NCBI GenBank assembly: GCA_025093555.1
Contig: JAIWNF010000002.1
Span: 620,001 to 684,000, forward strand
Length of the DNA stretch: 64,000 nt
DNA from: Circinella umbellata
Taxonomy: Eukaryota > Mucoromycota > Mucoromycetes > Mucorales > Lichtheimiaceae
Direction of reading: 5' to 3'
The first letter of the stretch is position 1. Each line of letters starts with the position of its first letter. The notes under the pieces were generated by a model. The model saw only the letters and a program-made list of their open reading frames with translations. It did not search any database and was not told the DNA's origin. Made by a program: the position numbers and the translations under genes. Shown piece by piece: positions 13,110-24,795 of the stretch.

Positions 13110-13478
13110 TTCAAAAACCGTTTTCAATAAAGTGATTAGCCAACTGGACAACTTATTTTCCACATGAAGCGTGGTGCAAACCATCTTTGTAAACAGCAAT
13201 CAAGAGAACTTGTATGGTCATGGCAGTATATATAATACCACCGGGGGGAGTTGCACCAGAAATTACATCACCATTACCATGGAACGCATGGTACTTAACA
13301 CTGAGCGTTCGATTAAAGACCTGTCATTAAAACCAGCAATAATATTTTGAACTTCAGCAGAACCAACCTCAAAAGAAGGAGAAGCAACATATTGAGAACC
13401 ATCCAAACCATAGATGGCGCCTTGACTAATTCGATCATCAGTTACTAAAAGCATATCAAGGTGTGGTTGCCAGGACAT
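13110..13478 (-). pseudogene. Profilin pseudogene (frameshift plus internal stop)
   Basis: Profilin is the small actin-monomer-binding protein. The first 52 residues read as a good profilin: start MSWQPHLDMLL, then AIYGLDGSQYVASPSFEV and NIIAGFNDRS. Near 13300 the conserved reading jumps to another frame, which continues with KYHAFHGNGDVISG, GGIIYTA and VLLIAVYKDGLHHASCGK. A TAA then occurs at 13153-13155, yet the same frame resumes with VVQLANHFIEN, matching the family C-terminal helix (VVExLADYL). One frameshift and one stop therefore break an otherwise recognisable 125-aa gene. No intron is needed across the N-terminal half. It is most likely a decayed duplicate, because a fungus needs a functional profilin elsewhere. 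A sequencing error could explain the frameshift but less easily both lesions and the eroded actin-binding residues. Confidence 0.8.
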
Positions 13479-14104
13479 GATTTATATTCAAAATTTAAAG
13501 CACGTACGTACGCATGCCATATTCTAATTGAAAATAGATATATTTTACTCCTATCAAGTCCGCATAATTATTTATCTTTATAATATTACGTACCTACGTT
13601 ATATACATTGTGTATATTTTTTTTGTAAGTTTATTAATTATATGAGCTGTCATGATTGAAATGTTTTTTAAGCCGCCCCTTAAGTTTCATTTTTTACATG
13701 TTATACAATACCCCTACTGATAGATAGTGTGGCGTCGTTGATAAAAAATACAATACGTCTTTTACGCCAAATGGGCGGGATAACCTACATTGATGGACAT
13801 AATAATAGTAATAATAGTACTTTTTTTTTATTATTATATCATACAGTAATAAAAGAAATTTGAAATGAACATTATGGGCAGAAGTTTGATCCAGTGTAAA
13901 AAAAAAGATTTATAAATATATAGAAAGAAGGACATACAATAAGGAAAAATAAAATAAGATATATTATAATAAAAGTACATATATTAATACAATAGTAGTT
14001 TGTTGGTGTCATAAAAATTTAAGGAGAGAATACAAAATGATAAATATATATATAATAGAAATAGCTGTGCAAGTTATTGTTAAGTAGTGCTGTTGTTTCA
14101 TCTT
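13479..14104. other. Intergenic, no supported gene
   Basis: AT-rich DNA between the profilin pseudogene and the 3' end of the RhoGAP gene. I see no coding or RNA signal. Confidence 0.6.
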
Positions 14105-15697
14105 TTATACGAGAGGTGGGATATTCGGGGTAAACATTGAACGTGTTCGTCGACGTCGGTCATAGGAACTTTCTTTATTATTAGACATAGGAAGCATAGA
14201 AAAATTAGATGGCGAGTTCAGTATATCGTGTTTAAGGTCTTCAATAGAGGATGCTGGTTTTGATAAAAGAGAATGACATTTTGCACCTGGGCGCATAACT
14301 ACTACACCGTAGTTTTTTTGCTTTTTTCGCTGTTTTTGATTTGTTGATGTTTGATGTTGTTGCGTTGATGGTGACCATGGTGCTGTTGTTGTTATTGTTG
14401 ATTTTGATGCCACCATGGGTGGAGTAAAAGGAGGTGGTGATGATATAAGGTTTTGATAATAATACTGCTGTTGATGCGGTGCAGCAATCATAATACTATG
14501 TTGACCAGCAGCTGCTTCAGGTTCTGCTAGCGTTAGTGTTGTTGGCATATTCATATAATTCTTAAAAGAATGTTTTGTAGTTGTTGTCATAGCAGCAATA
14601 TCCACGAAAGGATACCACTTGTTTAGTAAAAATTTGTGATTTTCTATCATTAAGGTCCAAATTTGAGTCCATTTAGCATTTGCCTGTACAAGTCTATCCA
14701 ATGTTTCAGCTGGAGCAGGTGAACACTTTTTTTTGTTATTGATCGCTGCAAAAGCAGGAATATCTTTTAATCGATGATCAAGTCCCGTACAAACTGGGGC
14801 CAATACAACAGCTAATGCTTCTGGGTTCATCATGTTGATATGCTGATACTGGTGGATGTGTGACGCGAGTTCGATAATAAATAAAATTAAATGGAAATGG
14901 GCGCGGGGCAATGAGGTCACCAGATCGGCGAGGATACCCATATGGTCATTTTCATCATCATTAGTGGTAGAAGAAATGTGTTGAAGAAATTGATGATGGT
15001 GCGTCGCTGGTATTGCAGGTTCAGGTAAACAACGTAAATATTTTTTCATTACGCCTGCCACTGCGTGAATATCGTAACACGATAGATCAATAAGGTTACT
15101 GGGAGCATTAATATCGTCGTGGTTATTGATTTGGTGTATCATAATTTTCTTTTCGAATGCTTGACATAATTGTTCTACTTCGGAAGCTGCACCCGAAAGC
15201 CGGAATATTCCTTCAACATGTAATCCTATTGTCATTGTTATTGTTGTCGGGCATAATATTCTATATAGTTAAATTTTTGCTATTCTTTTTTCCTGAAATA
15301 TTATATAAAGAAAAAGATATTATTATCGTATATATATACCTCGTCTGATGATTTCGTTTACGCAACTATAGATAGGATCTGGTATATACAGACCTGAACA
15401 AGTTCTGGAACCGCATTCAATGAGGGCATCTTCTAACAAGGCCCCAAACAGGTTCTTGGTACGGGTTTTGTTTGTATTAATGTTAGATCCTGAAAAGTAA
15501 TATAATTTTTTTTACATGGTGATGAGAGGACATTGTTGCTTATTGATACCAATGAATTTTCTGTAATGTTTTTTTTTCTTTGTTATACCTCCTTTCTTTG
15601 TTGGTACTGAGTGATAAAGAAACTGATATTTATTTTTGAAAAATAAGAATGGATTCTTCTTTACCCTTATACCACCATCGATTTCACTTTCATTCAT
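14105..15697 (-). CDS. RhoGAP-domain protein
   Basis: A GTPase-activating protein for Rho/Rac/Cdc42-type GTPases, so a likely regulator of polarity or the actin cytoskeleton. Inferred exons are 15697-15673, 15489-15340 and 15225-14105. The middle exon supplies the start of the domain (LFGALLEDALIECG, then YIPDPIYSCVNEIIRRG). It joins in frame to LHVEGIFRLSGAASEVEQL, which holds the arginine-finger region. Further RhoGAP blocks are VAGVMKKYLRCLPEPAIP and NMMNPEALAVVLAPVC. The C-terminal 170 residues are Gln/Ser/Pro-rich and disordered, with no lipid-binding or BAR domain visible. The first exon (start MNESEIDG) rests on a GTATAA donor and is tentative; the domain call is not. Confidence 0.85.
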
Positions 15698-17358
15698 TGA
15701 CAAAAGAAACAATTTTTGTATTATAGAAAATAAAAGTGAAATCCCACCCGACAAACAAAAGGTGAATAAGTTTATGAGAAAGAAATAAATAAGATTAAAA
15801 AAAGAAGAGGAAAAGAAAAGAGGAAAAAACAAGAATGGAGTGAAGAAAAGCAAAAAAAGGCGCCATTATGATGTTCCAAGGATAATAACCGAATAAAGAA
15901 AACAGATTTCCTTTTCCGATGCATTATGTTGTGTTTCTATCCACGCGAAATCGAGCGGGCGGGCGGAACTCGTATTTTTTTTTTCATTTTGGACAATAAC
16001 AATAATAATCAACCATGACGATAAATAATTAGTTTGAAACCATGGTAACAAACTATAAATGATTAGATGATTAGAGAATAATTTCTATAGCACCTGACAT
16101 TTATAATTACACAAAATAACAAGAGTTAGAGAATGCAAGGGACTCTCTTCCTCCATTTGTCCCCTGTATCGTTTTGACAGCATTTGTATAATGAACGGAA
16201 ATAATTTCATTTCCGATCCGTTTGTAGTCGTCATTTTCTTTTTTTTAATTGTTTTGATATAACAAGTAAATAATAAACTGAATGTTATATATAAATTTAT
16301 ACTTAATATGAAAAATGAATGTTTGCCTATGAACAAATGTTATTTTATGACATATAATAAAAACCTTATGGATAATGCTCAATTAAAATTATAGGCGCTT
16401 AATATGATGAATATGGTTGTAAGCTGACAAAAATAATCATTTCTAATCCTTCGTTTATGCATATTCAACCTGTACCCTTCTTTCTTCTTTATCTTTAATA
16501 TTATGTTATCTCAAGTCAAGTAATAGTAGTAAAAGATGGGGTGTGCATTCACAGATAGAATCCCATAAGTTTACATATAGCCATCACCATCGTTTTGAGA
16601 TCCACATTATCCAGTTTTGTAGTTTATAAAATATATAGTAGCAAACTGATAAAAAGAGCCAATGTGATTTTTCAGGAGCTTTTATAAATGTAAATCGATT
16701 TATGGAAGAGAGGCACGATGAGGATATTATTCACTGGCGAGTCTTCCCAATAATGAGTAAGCTGTTATTAGTACGATTCAATCTGGAGTGTTATTGTAGC
16801 TTGCAAAGTTCACACACAGAAAGTTTACATGTAAGTTTGTTATTCAAATGCACTAAGAGAAACTATGTGCTATATTACAATTTAGAGTACTATGCTTAAT
16901 ACTATCAGCAGTAAAAAAGAAATCCTTTCTGATAATGAACCATAACGTTTTGGTTTTCATTGTGAATATGCAATAGTAATATAAAAAAAAGTTTTCATCT
17001 TTTGCTCTCGTGATTTTTTCTTTCTTTTTTTTGGCATCAAAGTAAAATCTTGCAAAGAAGCATTCTCATTAAACATTTTTTTTTATCCATTGCGTGTTAC
17101 GACACATTACAATTAAATTTCTTCCAACAAATTATGTTCAACAAGATAACGTGATTTCGTATAAAAACAGTCGTAGAAATTCTTTAAATAATACTTCATT
17201 GTTGAAAACCCAATGAAGGAAATACAAGTCGTAGCGAAGGACAATAAAAAATATATATAACTTCCTTTTTCCTCCCAACCATATTTTTTTTAACGCGCAG
17301 CAACTTTGTAATACTTTTTTTTTTTGATACATATTTTGCCCAGCTGTTATTGTTCAAC
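15698..17358. other. Divergent intergenic region
   Basis: About 1.7 kb between the divergently transcribed RhoGAP and dehydratase genes, presumably containing both promoters. A GC-rich patch (about 15945-15970) stands out near the RhoGAP side. Open frames here are short and lack family motifs. Confidence 0.55.
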
Positions 17359-18967
17359 ATGGACGATTCTTCAGACGATGAAAATCGATCCATTGATGAG
17401 TTCCAATCACTTCATGTAGGAACCCCTTTACTTCATTCACCAAACCTAAGTGTTAAACTAAATTGGTAAGCATCATATGTATTCATAATCATTATGTTTA
17501 TAAACATATATTTAATAGACAGTTTATTTTGATCTAGTAATGTATTTTATAAGATGGAAAATATTCAACCTTCTGGATCGGTTAAAATGAGGTCAGTATG
17601 TATAAAGAAATAAAAAAAAAAGAGATTGAAAACAATGATCTTTTTTTATTTTTAAGAAAAACAACCACTCATGTATGAATCGCGTCCATTGTATAATATA
17701 GGGGTATTGGGAACTTTTGCTATAGAACAGTTCAAACACGTGGAACAGAAGTACAATTTGTTTGTGGATCAGGAATGAATACGGTGTTGGCTGTCTCTTA
17801 TTGTTCTCGACAATTAGAAACAGAAGCACTTATTGTTGTACCCAAAGGAACCGATGAACGGATATGTGATTTAATACGAAATGATGGTTCACAATTAATT
17901 TTATATGGAGATGTAATATATTTGATAAACTTATTTCTTATCAAACGTTTAAGGGCTTTGTTATATTAATATGTATCTTGAATATTTGAATTATATAGGA
18001 TTGGAATGCGTCTGAATCACATGCACGAAAATTAGTAAGGAGGAATGGGTAAGAAGAAGAAGAAAACTGTCAATAATACACTGAGAGTGATCCAAATAAC
18101 CGGTAATATGTATATCTATATATAAATATTTAGAATATACGTACCTTCATCTGATCATTCTCATTTATGGCAAGGTTACTCAACAATTATTCACGAAATC
18201 AAAACACAATTACACGATACACCACCAGCAGCTATTATTTGTCCTGTTGGAGGAGGAGGGTTATTAAATGGTGTTATTATGGGATTACAAGAAGTAGAAT
18301 GGAAAGAAGTTCCTGTTATTGCTGTTGAAACTCATGGAAGTAACTCTTTTCAATCCTCTGTTGTTGCAGGAAAAGTTGTATCATTACCCAAAACATCCAC
18401 TATTGCTTCGAGTCTTGCTGTAAAATCGGTTAGTTCCAAATCTCTTGAATTAAGTCTTGCACATCCTGTAGTACCTTTTGCTGTCAGTGATGCAATGGCA
18501 GCAGATGCTGTTCGATTATTTGCAGGTAAAAGAATGGCCTTTCTTTTTGTTCTTTTTGTGGAGTGGCGGGGGGCGGGGAAGAGAAGGAAAAGGAACAAAT
18601 AGTAGAAAAGAAAATTTCGAAACCCTTTTTTTATCTAATCTATGTGTAACAAATAATAATAGAAAATAACAGAATGATTGTTGAGCCTGCTGCTGGCACT
18701 GGATTATCATTATGTTACACACAAATTATTCGTGATATTATGCCATCACTCACTCCAACGAGTGATGTAGTTGTCTTGGTTACAGGAGGTTCAGATATAA
18801 CTTTGAATGACTTGGACGAATATCGGAAAAAGTATACATCACCTCCTGTGGTAGTAAAAAGTGGTAGTGAAGTGTTTTTAAAAATGGATAATTCTTTAAC
18901 GAATGTTCGTGATGTAAATATGGATGATCCTTCATCAAATGATGTACAAATGGCCTTAAATACTTAA
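17359..18967 (+). CDS. PLP-dependent L-serine/L-threonine dehydratase-like enzyme
   Basis: A fold-type II PLP enzyme related to cytosolic L-serine/threonine dehydratase, which deaminates serine to pyruvate or threonine to 2-oxobutyrate. The gene has several short introns (first donor at 17466). The cofactor lysine sits in FYKMENIQPSGSVKMRG, the canonical SGSxKxRG block. The glycine-rich phosphate loop is PVGGGGLLNGVIMG, followed by the late blocks VEPAAGTGLSL and LVTGGSDITLNDLDEY. The substrate-carboxylate loop, usually SSGNAG-like, reads GSGMNTV here, so substrate preference may differ. The start ATG at 17359 gives MDDSSDDENRS and then the family's PLL block. Length is about 390 aa with an extra 40-residue acidic C-terminus after the usual end. 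Serine racemase is a less likely alternative. Confidence 0.85.
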
Positions 18968-19119
18968 ATAAAGTAATCCAATTTGGATGTGAAACAAACA
19001 AAAAAAAGGATTAAATTTAAAAGCACGAGAATATCTCTCATTAATGCAGAAAAAAAACCATCCCATTTCTTTCTTTTTTTTCTCTTCCCCTACTTTGTTT
19101 CCATTATTTATTATTTATT

Positions 19120-19414
19120 ATGAATTCTTCGGTTGATCCAAAAGCTGTCCTTGAACAAGCAGTTGAAAAGTTAGAACATGTAAATACACCATTATCATAT
19201 AAATTACTCATGAAAGCATAGCTATATATACTAATAGAATATATAATACTAGATTCCAGAATCAAAGGAAAAGCATGAACTAGCTCAAAAAGCAAGTGGT
19301 CTTCATCAATCTATTACTGGCCATCCCATGCAATTCGATAAAAATGATAACCTTGTAACCACTGGCCCCGAGGCAGATCAATGTCCAGCTTTACATCATA
19401 AAAAATTGGAATAA
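19120..19414 (+). CDS. Small conserved-looking protein of unknown function (73 aa)
   Basis: Two exons, 19120-19179 and 19253-19414, join in phase 0 across a 73-nt GT-AG intron to give 73 residues. The protein is hydrophilic, without signal peptide or membrane helix. The first half is predicted helical (VLEQAVEKLEH, KEKHELAQKAS); the second is Gly/Pro-rich (GHPMQFDKNDNLVTTGP) and ends with CPALHHKK. The Cys-Pro followed by His-His resembles a heme-regulatory CP motif, but that is only a resemblance. It follows the dehydratase by about 150 bp on the same strand. Clean splice sites, codon use and an upstream pyrimidine-rich leader support a real gene; I do not recognise the family. Confidence 0.7.
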
Positions 19415-21757
19415 ATTACTACAAATACACATACGTATTTCATCTTAAAACAGCTTTTTTTTATATTTCCATTGCCAAAATACATTTATTTCAATAAAAA
19501 CCAACTAGGAACCTATCATAATTTGATAAATGGGTACATGAAGAAACAGGGTTTTTCTTTTACATGGGTGGCTATGTAAACATTTGCTTCTTTGAGGTCA
19601 AAGTGGAATAAAGGGAATGTAACTTTTCTCTTGAAGTTTTAAGGTATATGAAAAGAAAAATTTGATCTGGAGACTGACCACTTGATTGATTGTTATCCGG
19701 ATATTTTCTTTTTCACATTAGACTTTTTTCTTCAAAGAGTTGTTGCTAAATGAGTCGGTAATTTCCAATATTTTTTATCGCTCTTTCAATCTCCACCACA
19801 AGAGAAATTTCAGTGCGGTACGTAGCTTGAGTTTTTTGTTTACAAGGTCGGGTGTCACAAATTTCCAGTGTCGTTTCGTGTATTTCCAGGATTATTATTA
19901 AGTTTATTAAGTGATACTGCTACAAATATGGCTGCTATATGGAGGTATCATAACATCATGCAACAAAACAATGAATCAGTCAGTTTGAAAGGATCAATTT
20001 TATATACAAGAGACGTTTTAATGCGGTAGCTTGAGTTTCTTTCCAGAAGAAGTTTCCAATATAATAAATTCTAGTGACAACAACTTAGGGTAATTCAAAT
20101 AGTAACTTATAATGACTTTAGCTGGCAGATATAAAGCTAGTAAAGTACATTATATTGTTGGTGTGTAAACCCTATTTTCTTAAAGAAAAAGTCTGTAGTT
20201 CTTATACAAAATGAGATCAAACCTTCCCAGTGTAAGACTATGTAATTTCCCAATGCCAAAGTGGTTTTTAGGAATTTCCAGTGTTATGTTGGGTACATAT
20301 TTCTGCAAAAAAAAAGTTATTGATTTCTAAAGATTATTTTGAAAAAGTTTAGTCTGTTCAATATTCTTGTTATCGTACTTGCGTACATACGTATTCTCTG
20401 TTTTCTAGTTGACACGAAAAACATTCAATGATTATAAATCGACAATTAAATTCGGTGGATAAACAGAAGAAAAATCTTGAAATAAATGTATGAGTGACTC
20501 AATGTGCATACGTAATAAATAATAATAGAGTATGATAAATAACTATGAAAAACAATAACAAGTCCCATCTCATCTTTCTTAAACTAGCATCGAAAAGCAA
20601 TGTTGTAACAATTATTACGTATATTAGGTAATATCTAGATTTTATTTTTACAAATCTTTACCCCTTATAGTGATGGATATTCTTATAATACAATCTACAT
20701 GAAAGAAAAAAGCGTATTAAAACTCTTTATAACCATACATAGTTGTCTATAAAGTTTCAATACGTAGGTAGAATTTGTATTGTTTAAGCCATAGTCATAT
20801 TTGTATTGAAGTGTAAACTTCTGATTTTATATATACACCTAATGCGTAAAAGTAATTACAGAATGTATGGCACCTTTCGAGACCATTCTATGTAACTTAA
20901 ATAGTTGATTAAATATTATTTAGATCGATACTAACTATCAAATCTACTGATCATCTATCCCGATTCGTTGCATATAAATATACAGATATTTGCTGTTGCA
21001 TTTTTTTTTCTACATTCTCTGTATTATTTGAAGGATTCATAATATGTCCCGGTTACTGTGATGGATCTTGGTAATAAAGGGGGAGAAAAGAAATTATTAT
21101 TATTATCATTATAAGAGTAAAAGAAGTCATCATTATAGTCAAAATTAGTGTAACAACAACTATAGTAACACCAATTGCAGAGAAGATCAAAAAGTATAAG
21201 ATGACAACCAAGGCAAGAAAAATGAAGAAATGAGATGGACAGTAACAACATCGAGAACAAAGGCTTATAATGAGCTAATTGTAAATAAAAAAATGATTCA
21301 TATGGATTACGTATCATCTTATCCAACCAATGAAACAAAATTATGGTCAAAATAATTCTTTACCATTTTCATCTACAACTATGGTAAAGCTACCCAATTT
21401 TTTTTAACTCAATACTAAACCAAAATTAAAACCTCCCCCGGTAGTTTTCTCTATATTGATATTATTTTATATATAAAATTAATAATACTACAAAAATTAC
21501 TATAAAATACGTTATTGGTCTGTTTAAAAACAAAGCTAAAACGATGTTCTTACAAGTTATATATAAAAAATAAAATCTAAGTTGGAGGGAGAGGTGGGGA
21601 GATAAATAATTCTGTTAATTAGGGCATGTAGATAGTATAAAAAATAAAGGGGGGGGCTTGGGGTGAAGAATGATTTTCCTTTTGTTTGTTTGTAATAATA
21701 TATTATTTACATTAGTTAGTTGAGTTATTGGCATCTTAAGAAAAGTAAAATTGAAAA
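19415..21757. other. Long intergenic region with degenerate repeats
   Basis: About 2.3 kb with no supportable gene. Recurrent degenerate words occur between 19755 and 20290: AATTTCCAGTGT at 19860-19871 and 20273-20284, and GCGGTA..GTAGCTTGAGTTT-like strings at 19815-19838 and 20023-20046. They may be remnants of an old duplication or mobile element. Confidence 0.5.
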
Positions 21758-23245
21758 TTAGGGTTTGATGGTATCCTTGAGGTCACCTTCATTATCAGAA
21801 ACTATACCCGATTCTAAATCATGTTTCATCCGTAATGTTTTATCTCGAAGTTCGGCCAATGCTTCAAAAATAGTGGATGTAATCTTTATTCGAGCTTCCG
21901 TCTCAGTTATTTCACCTTTTTTCCATGCATTTAAAGTATCTTGAAAATCAATCGGATCACCAAATGCAAGTGTGATTGGTTTAAAGAAACGAACGGGTGG
22001 TCCGTTTAATGGTCGAACTTGTGCCATACCTTTCAATATACCCATATTAATACAATCGATCAATGTTCTTTACATCCTCCCATCCACCGCCCCTTTAACA
22101 ACCCCCTTTCCCGTTTCCCCCTCTTTATTGGCTTTCTTATTCTTAATCCGAGAGGAAAAGAGGGAGAGAGAAAAAAAAAATAGTAATCAGTTACTTACCA
22201 TTATGCCATACTGGTATCACGATAGGACAACGATCGGACTCCATAATAATTCGTCCAACCCCCCATTTAAATCTAATCATGGATGTTGTTTGATTCACGC
22301 GTGCTTCGGGGAATATATGGATCCAGCCATTTTGATTTGATTTATGAATAGCATAATCCACTCCTGGTTGATAGATACCCGATCCACGAATGGTTGGAAT
22401 AGTTTGTCCTAATGCAAAAAATAAGGACCGAAAGCTTTTTTTTTTATATATATGCGGGTATTAGTTGATGAGAGTACATTTACATAATAAAAAAGAGACA
22501 AGAGCATGAATTGTAAAGAAATAACGAAAATAATATGAGAAAAAGAAAAAGGCTATTTGGATAAAGCAACAATATAATAACTTACAGTGTAGTAAAACAT
22601 ATATCTGCAGCACCTAGAACCCATCGCATTTTATGTGGCGTTAATAATGTTTCTAATGGTAAAGCACCCCATAAAATTGGATCATCCCAAACAGATTCAT
22701 GGTTGGATACTAAGTTTTACAAACAACAATGGTAAAATATATTAAAAATAGTTCAATTGAGTAGTATAGAACTCACCCCCTCCCTTCCGACCCCTTCCGT
22801 ATCCTGTTTTTCTTTTTTCCATACCTGTAATAAGTGCTCGGTTTCGATCTTCTTGTTCCACAATTTCCATAAGTTTATCCAAATTATAAACACGTGTATT
22901 TTCAAGATATTTTAAAAATACTTTAGCAACCATACCAACGCCACCTACAACAACTGTATTTCCAACATTCCATAACCATCCATTCTCTCCTTTCCAATTC
23001 GGATCATATCGTTTTTCAATGAATTTAGGAATACTCGACCATTGAAATAATAAAGGTTTCTTGGCAAGTGTTTGACTCACTTGACCTACTAATTCTTCCG
23101 AGTCTCCATTACTATTTTCAGTATTGTTGTTGTGATGCTTTTTTGAATAATAATAATAATAACTCGTTGTTGTACCCACTAAACCAGTTGTAATGAGTCC
23201 AAACCGAAACTTTTTACGACCAAGTATTCGAAAACGTGAGGTCAT
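21758..23245 (-). CDS. TAZ1: Tafazzin-like cardiolipin transacylase
   Basis: A mitochondrial phospholipid-lysophospholipid transacylase that remodels cardiolipin. Four exons are spliced by short introns: exon 1 ends at RALIT, and exon 2 opens with SNHESVWDDPILWGALP, containing the acyltransferase HX4D motif (NHESVWDD). Exon 3 gives LRSLFFALGQTIP, then IRGSGIYQPG, WIHIFPEARVNQ (the FPEGR-like block) and FKWGVGRIIMES with PIVIPVWHNG. The last exon supplies the downstream family block. Total length is about 365 aa, near the fungal Taz1 size. The N-terminus has a basic segment and a hydrophobic, Tyr-rich stretch (LITTGLVGTTTSYYYYYS) that may anchor it to a mitochondrial membrane. The identification is firm. 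Confidence 0.92.
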
Positions 23246-24569
23246 TGGGTAGTGTTATTCCATAAACACATGCACAAGTTTTTTTTTTTAAAAAAGTTTT
23301 GGTTGACAACTTTTTTCTTTTTTCCTACATACATAATTTCCCTCCGCCTCCACAACCCACTTGGAGGAGGTGGGAAAGCGCATTAAAACGGAGAAATATT
23401 TATCCATTCCACTAGTGGGTGGTTACAATTGAGACTTCTCTGAAAAAGGATTTGTTATCATTGATGAAAATAAGTTCTCTTGTTCCTTTCTCAAATACCC
23501 CTCCCCATTCATCCTCAACAACAACAACACACACACACACATACATACATACATATGATACTAATATAAACAACACTACTCTCGCTCACCAAACCCCTTG
23601 AATAGTTTCTTGGCACCTCCTCTCTTACAATGTAGTAAAAAACCAGTTATTTCTTTTTTTTTATTTTTCTTAAATAATATATTCATTGTTTTATCACAAA
23701 AGACAACAGCATGCTTAATTTTTATTTTTTCAGTATTTAACTTTAACAAAGATTGAGATAAAGTGAGAATAAAGTAGTTACTTGTAATTGCCGTTGTACA
23801 AGAATAATGCGAACTACGTATAAAAAATAAACCTGTTATGTACAAATAATAGTAAATTATTATTGAACTCGTGTACTGTCCCGAGCGGGAAAAAAAAACT
23901 AGCTACAACGTTACCAAGCTTCTAAACTAAATAAAAGTATGCATGCACTGTACATATTAAGGAGAAAAGAAGCACAAAATTTACATAATGGCATATTAAT
24001 AATTCAAGTGTAATTATACGTTATCCTAATTCATATCAAAAAGACTTTTTTTAACACCATATATCAAAATATTAAAACATAATGATGACTTCTTTTATAA
24101 TTCAATGAGATGAAGTACAGGGTCAATAAAATAATTTGTTTTTTTTTTAATGATAAATCATATTGAATATACGAGATAATGGTATTGTTGTTAACGATGT
24201 GTTCGTCCAATGTCCCTACTAAGTAGAATAATAACAACACGACGACATCCAAAAAAAAATCGTGTCATCCTGCCGCATTACATATTACATAAAACGTTGA
24301 AGAATTTGTCATTACAAACAATATCACCCTTTTTTTTTTGTTGCTGCTTTTTGTTAACTGCTACATAATATTTAGGAGGAGCTCACGGGGTCGTTTTCTT
24401 TTTCGCGTCAATAGTAATTATTATGGGTTGTTTGTTGATAACCTGACATGTATTACTAGAGTGACCATTCAAATAGGTAAGGAGATAGAGACGAAACAGA
24501 AGATAATCAATCAGTTGGATTCAATGTTTATGTTAAATATACATTATTAACGAATGTGTGTAACTTACT

Positions 24570-24795
24570 GTTTTTTTTTTCTTTTTTTCCTAACGATTAC
24601 CTGGTCGAATTATTTGTCCCACTGTCGCGTCCATGTGCGTCCCATTTTATGTTTATGCTTGATTATTTTAAATTTCGCGGTTGTTTATAATACTCATATA
24701 CAAGGATTTCTGCAAAGTTGAAAATAATCAGACGCAAAAGTGGAACAAATAATTCGACCGGCAATCATTAGGAAGCAAATAAAAAAAAACAATAA
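24570..24795. repeat. Foldback (inverted-repeat) element, MITE-like or hairpin
   Basis: Two arms of about 42-43 nt, 24589-24631 and 24731-24772, are reverse complements with about six mismatches and one single-base gap. The shared core is GGTCGAATTATTTGT, flanked on the outer side by CCTAA(C/T)GATT and on the inner side by CCACT..GCGTC. Weaker symmetry (T-run against A-run) extends outward to roughly 24570 and 24795. About 100 nt of unrelated sequence lies between the arms. No clear target-site duplication is visible. It could be an aged miniature transposon or a transcribed hairpin. Confidence 0.7.

Noticed and set aside
15512..15853. 113-aa minus-strand frame upstream of the RhoGAP
   Set aside because: Only its internal start (MNESEIDG) is used, as a tentative first exon; the rest reads through the inferred intron.
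16702..16899. 65-aa plus-strand frame between RhoGAP and dehydratase
   Set aside because: It lacks splice context, conserved motif or codon bias, and falls in the presumed promoter region.
21024..21350. 108-aa minus-strand frame with hydrophobic residues
   Set aside because: No signal peptide or domain pattern and a low-complexity Asn/Tyr stretch; likely chance.
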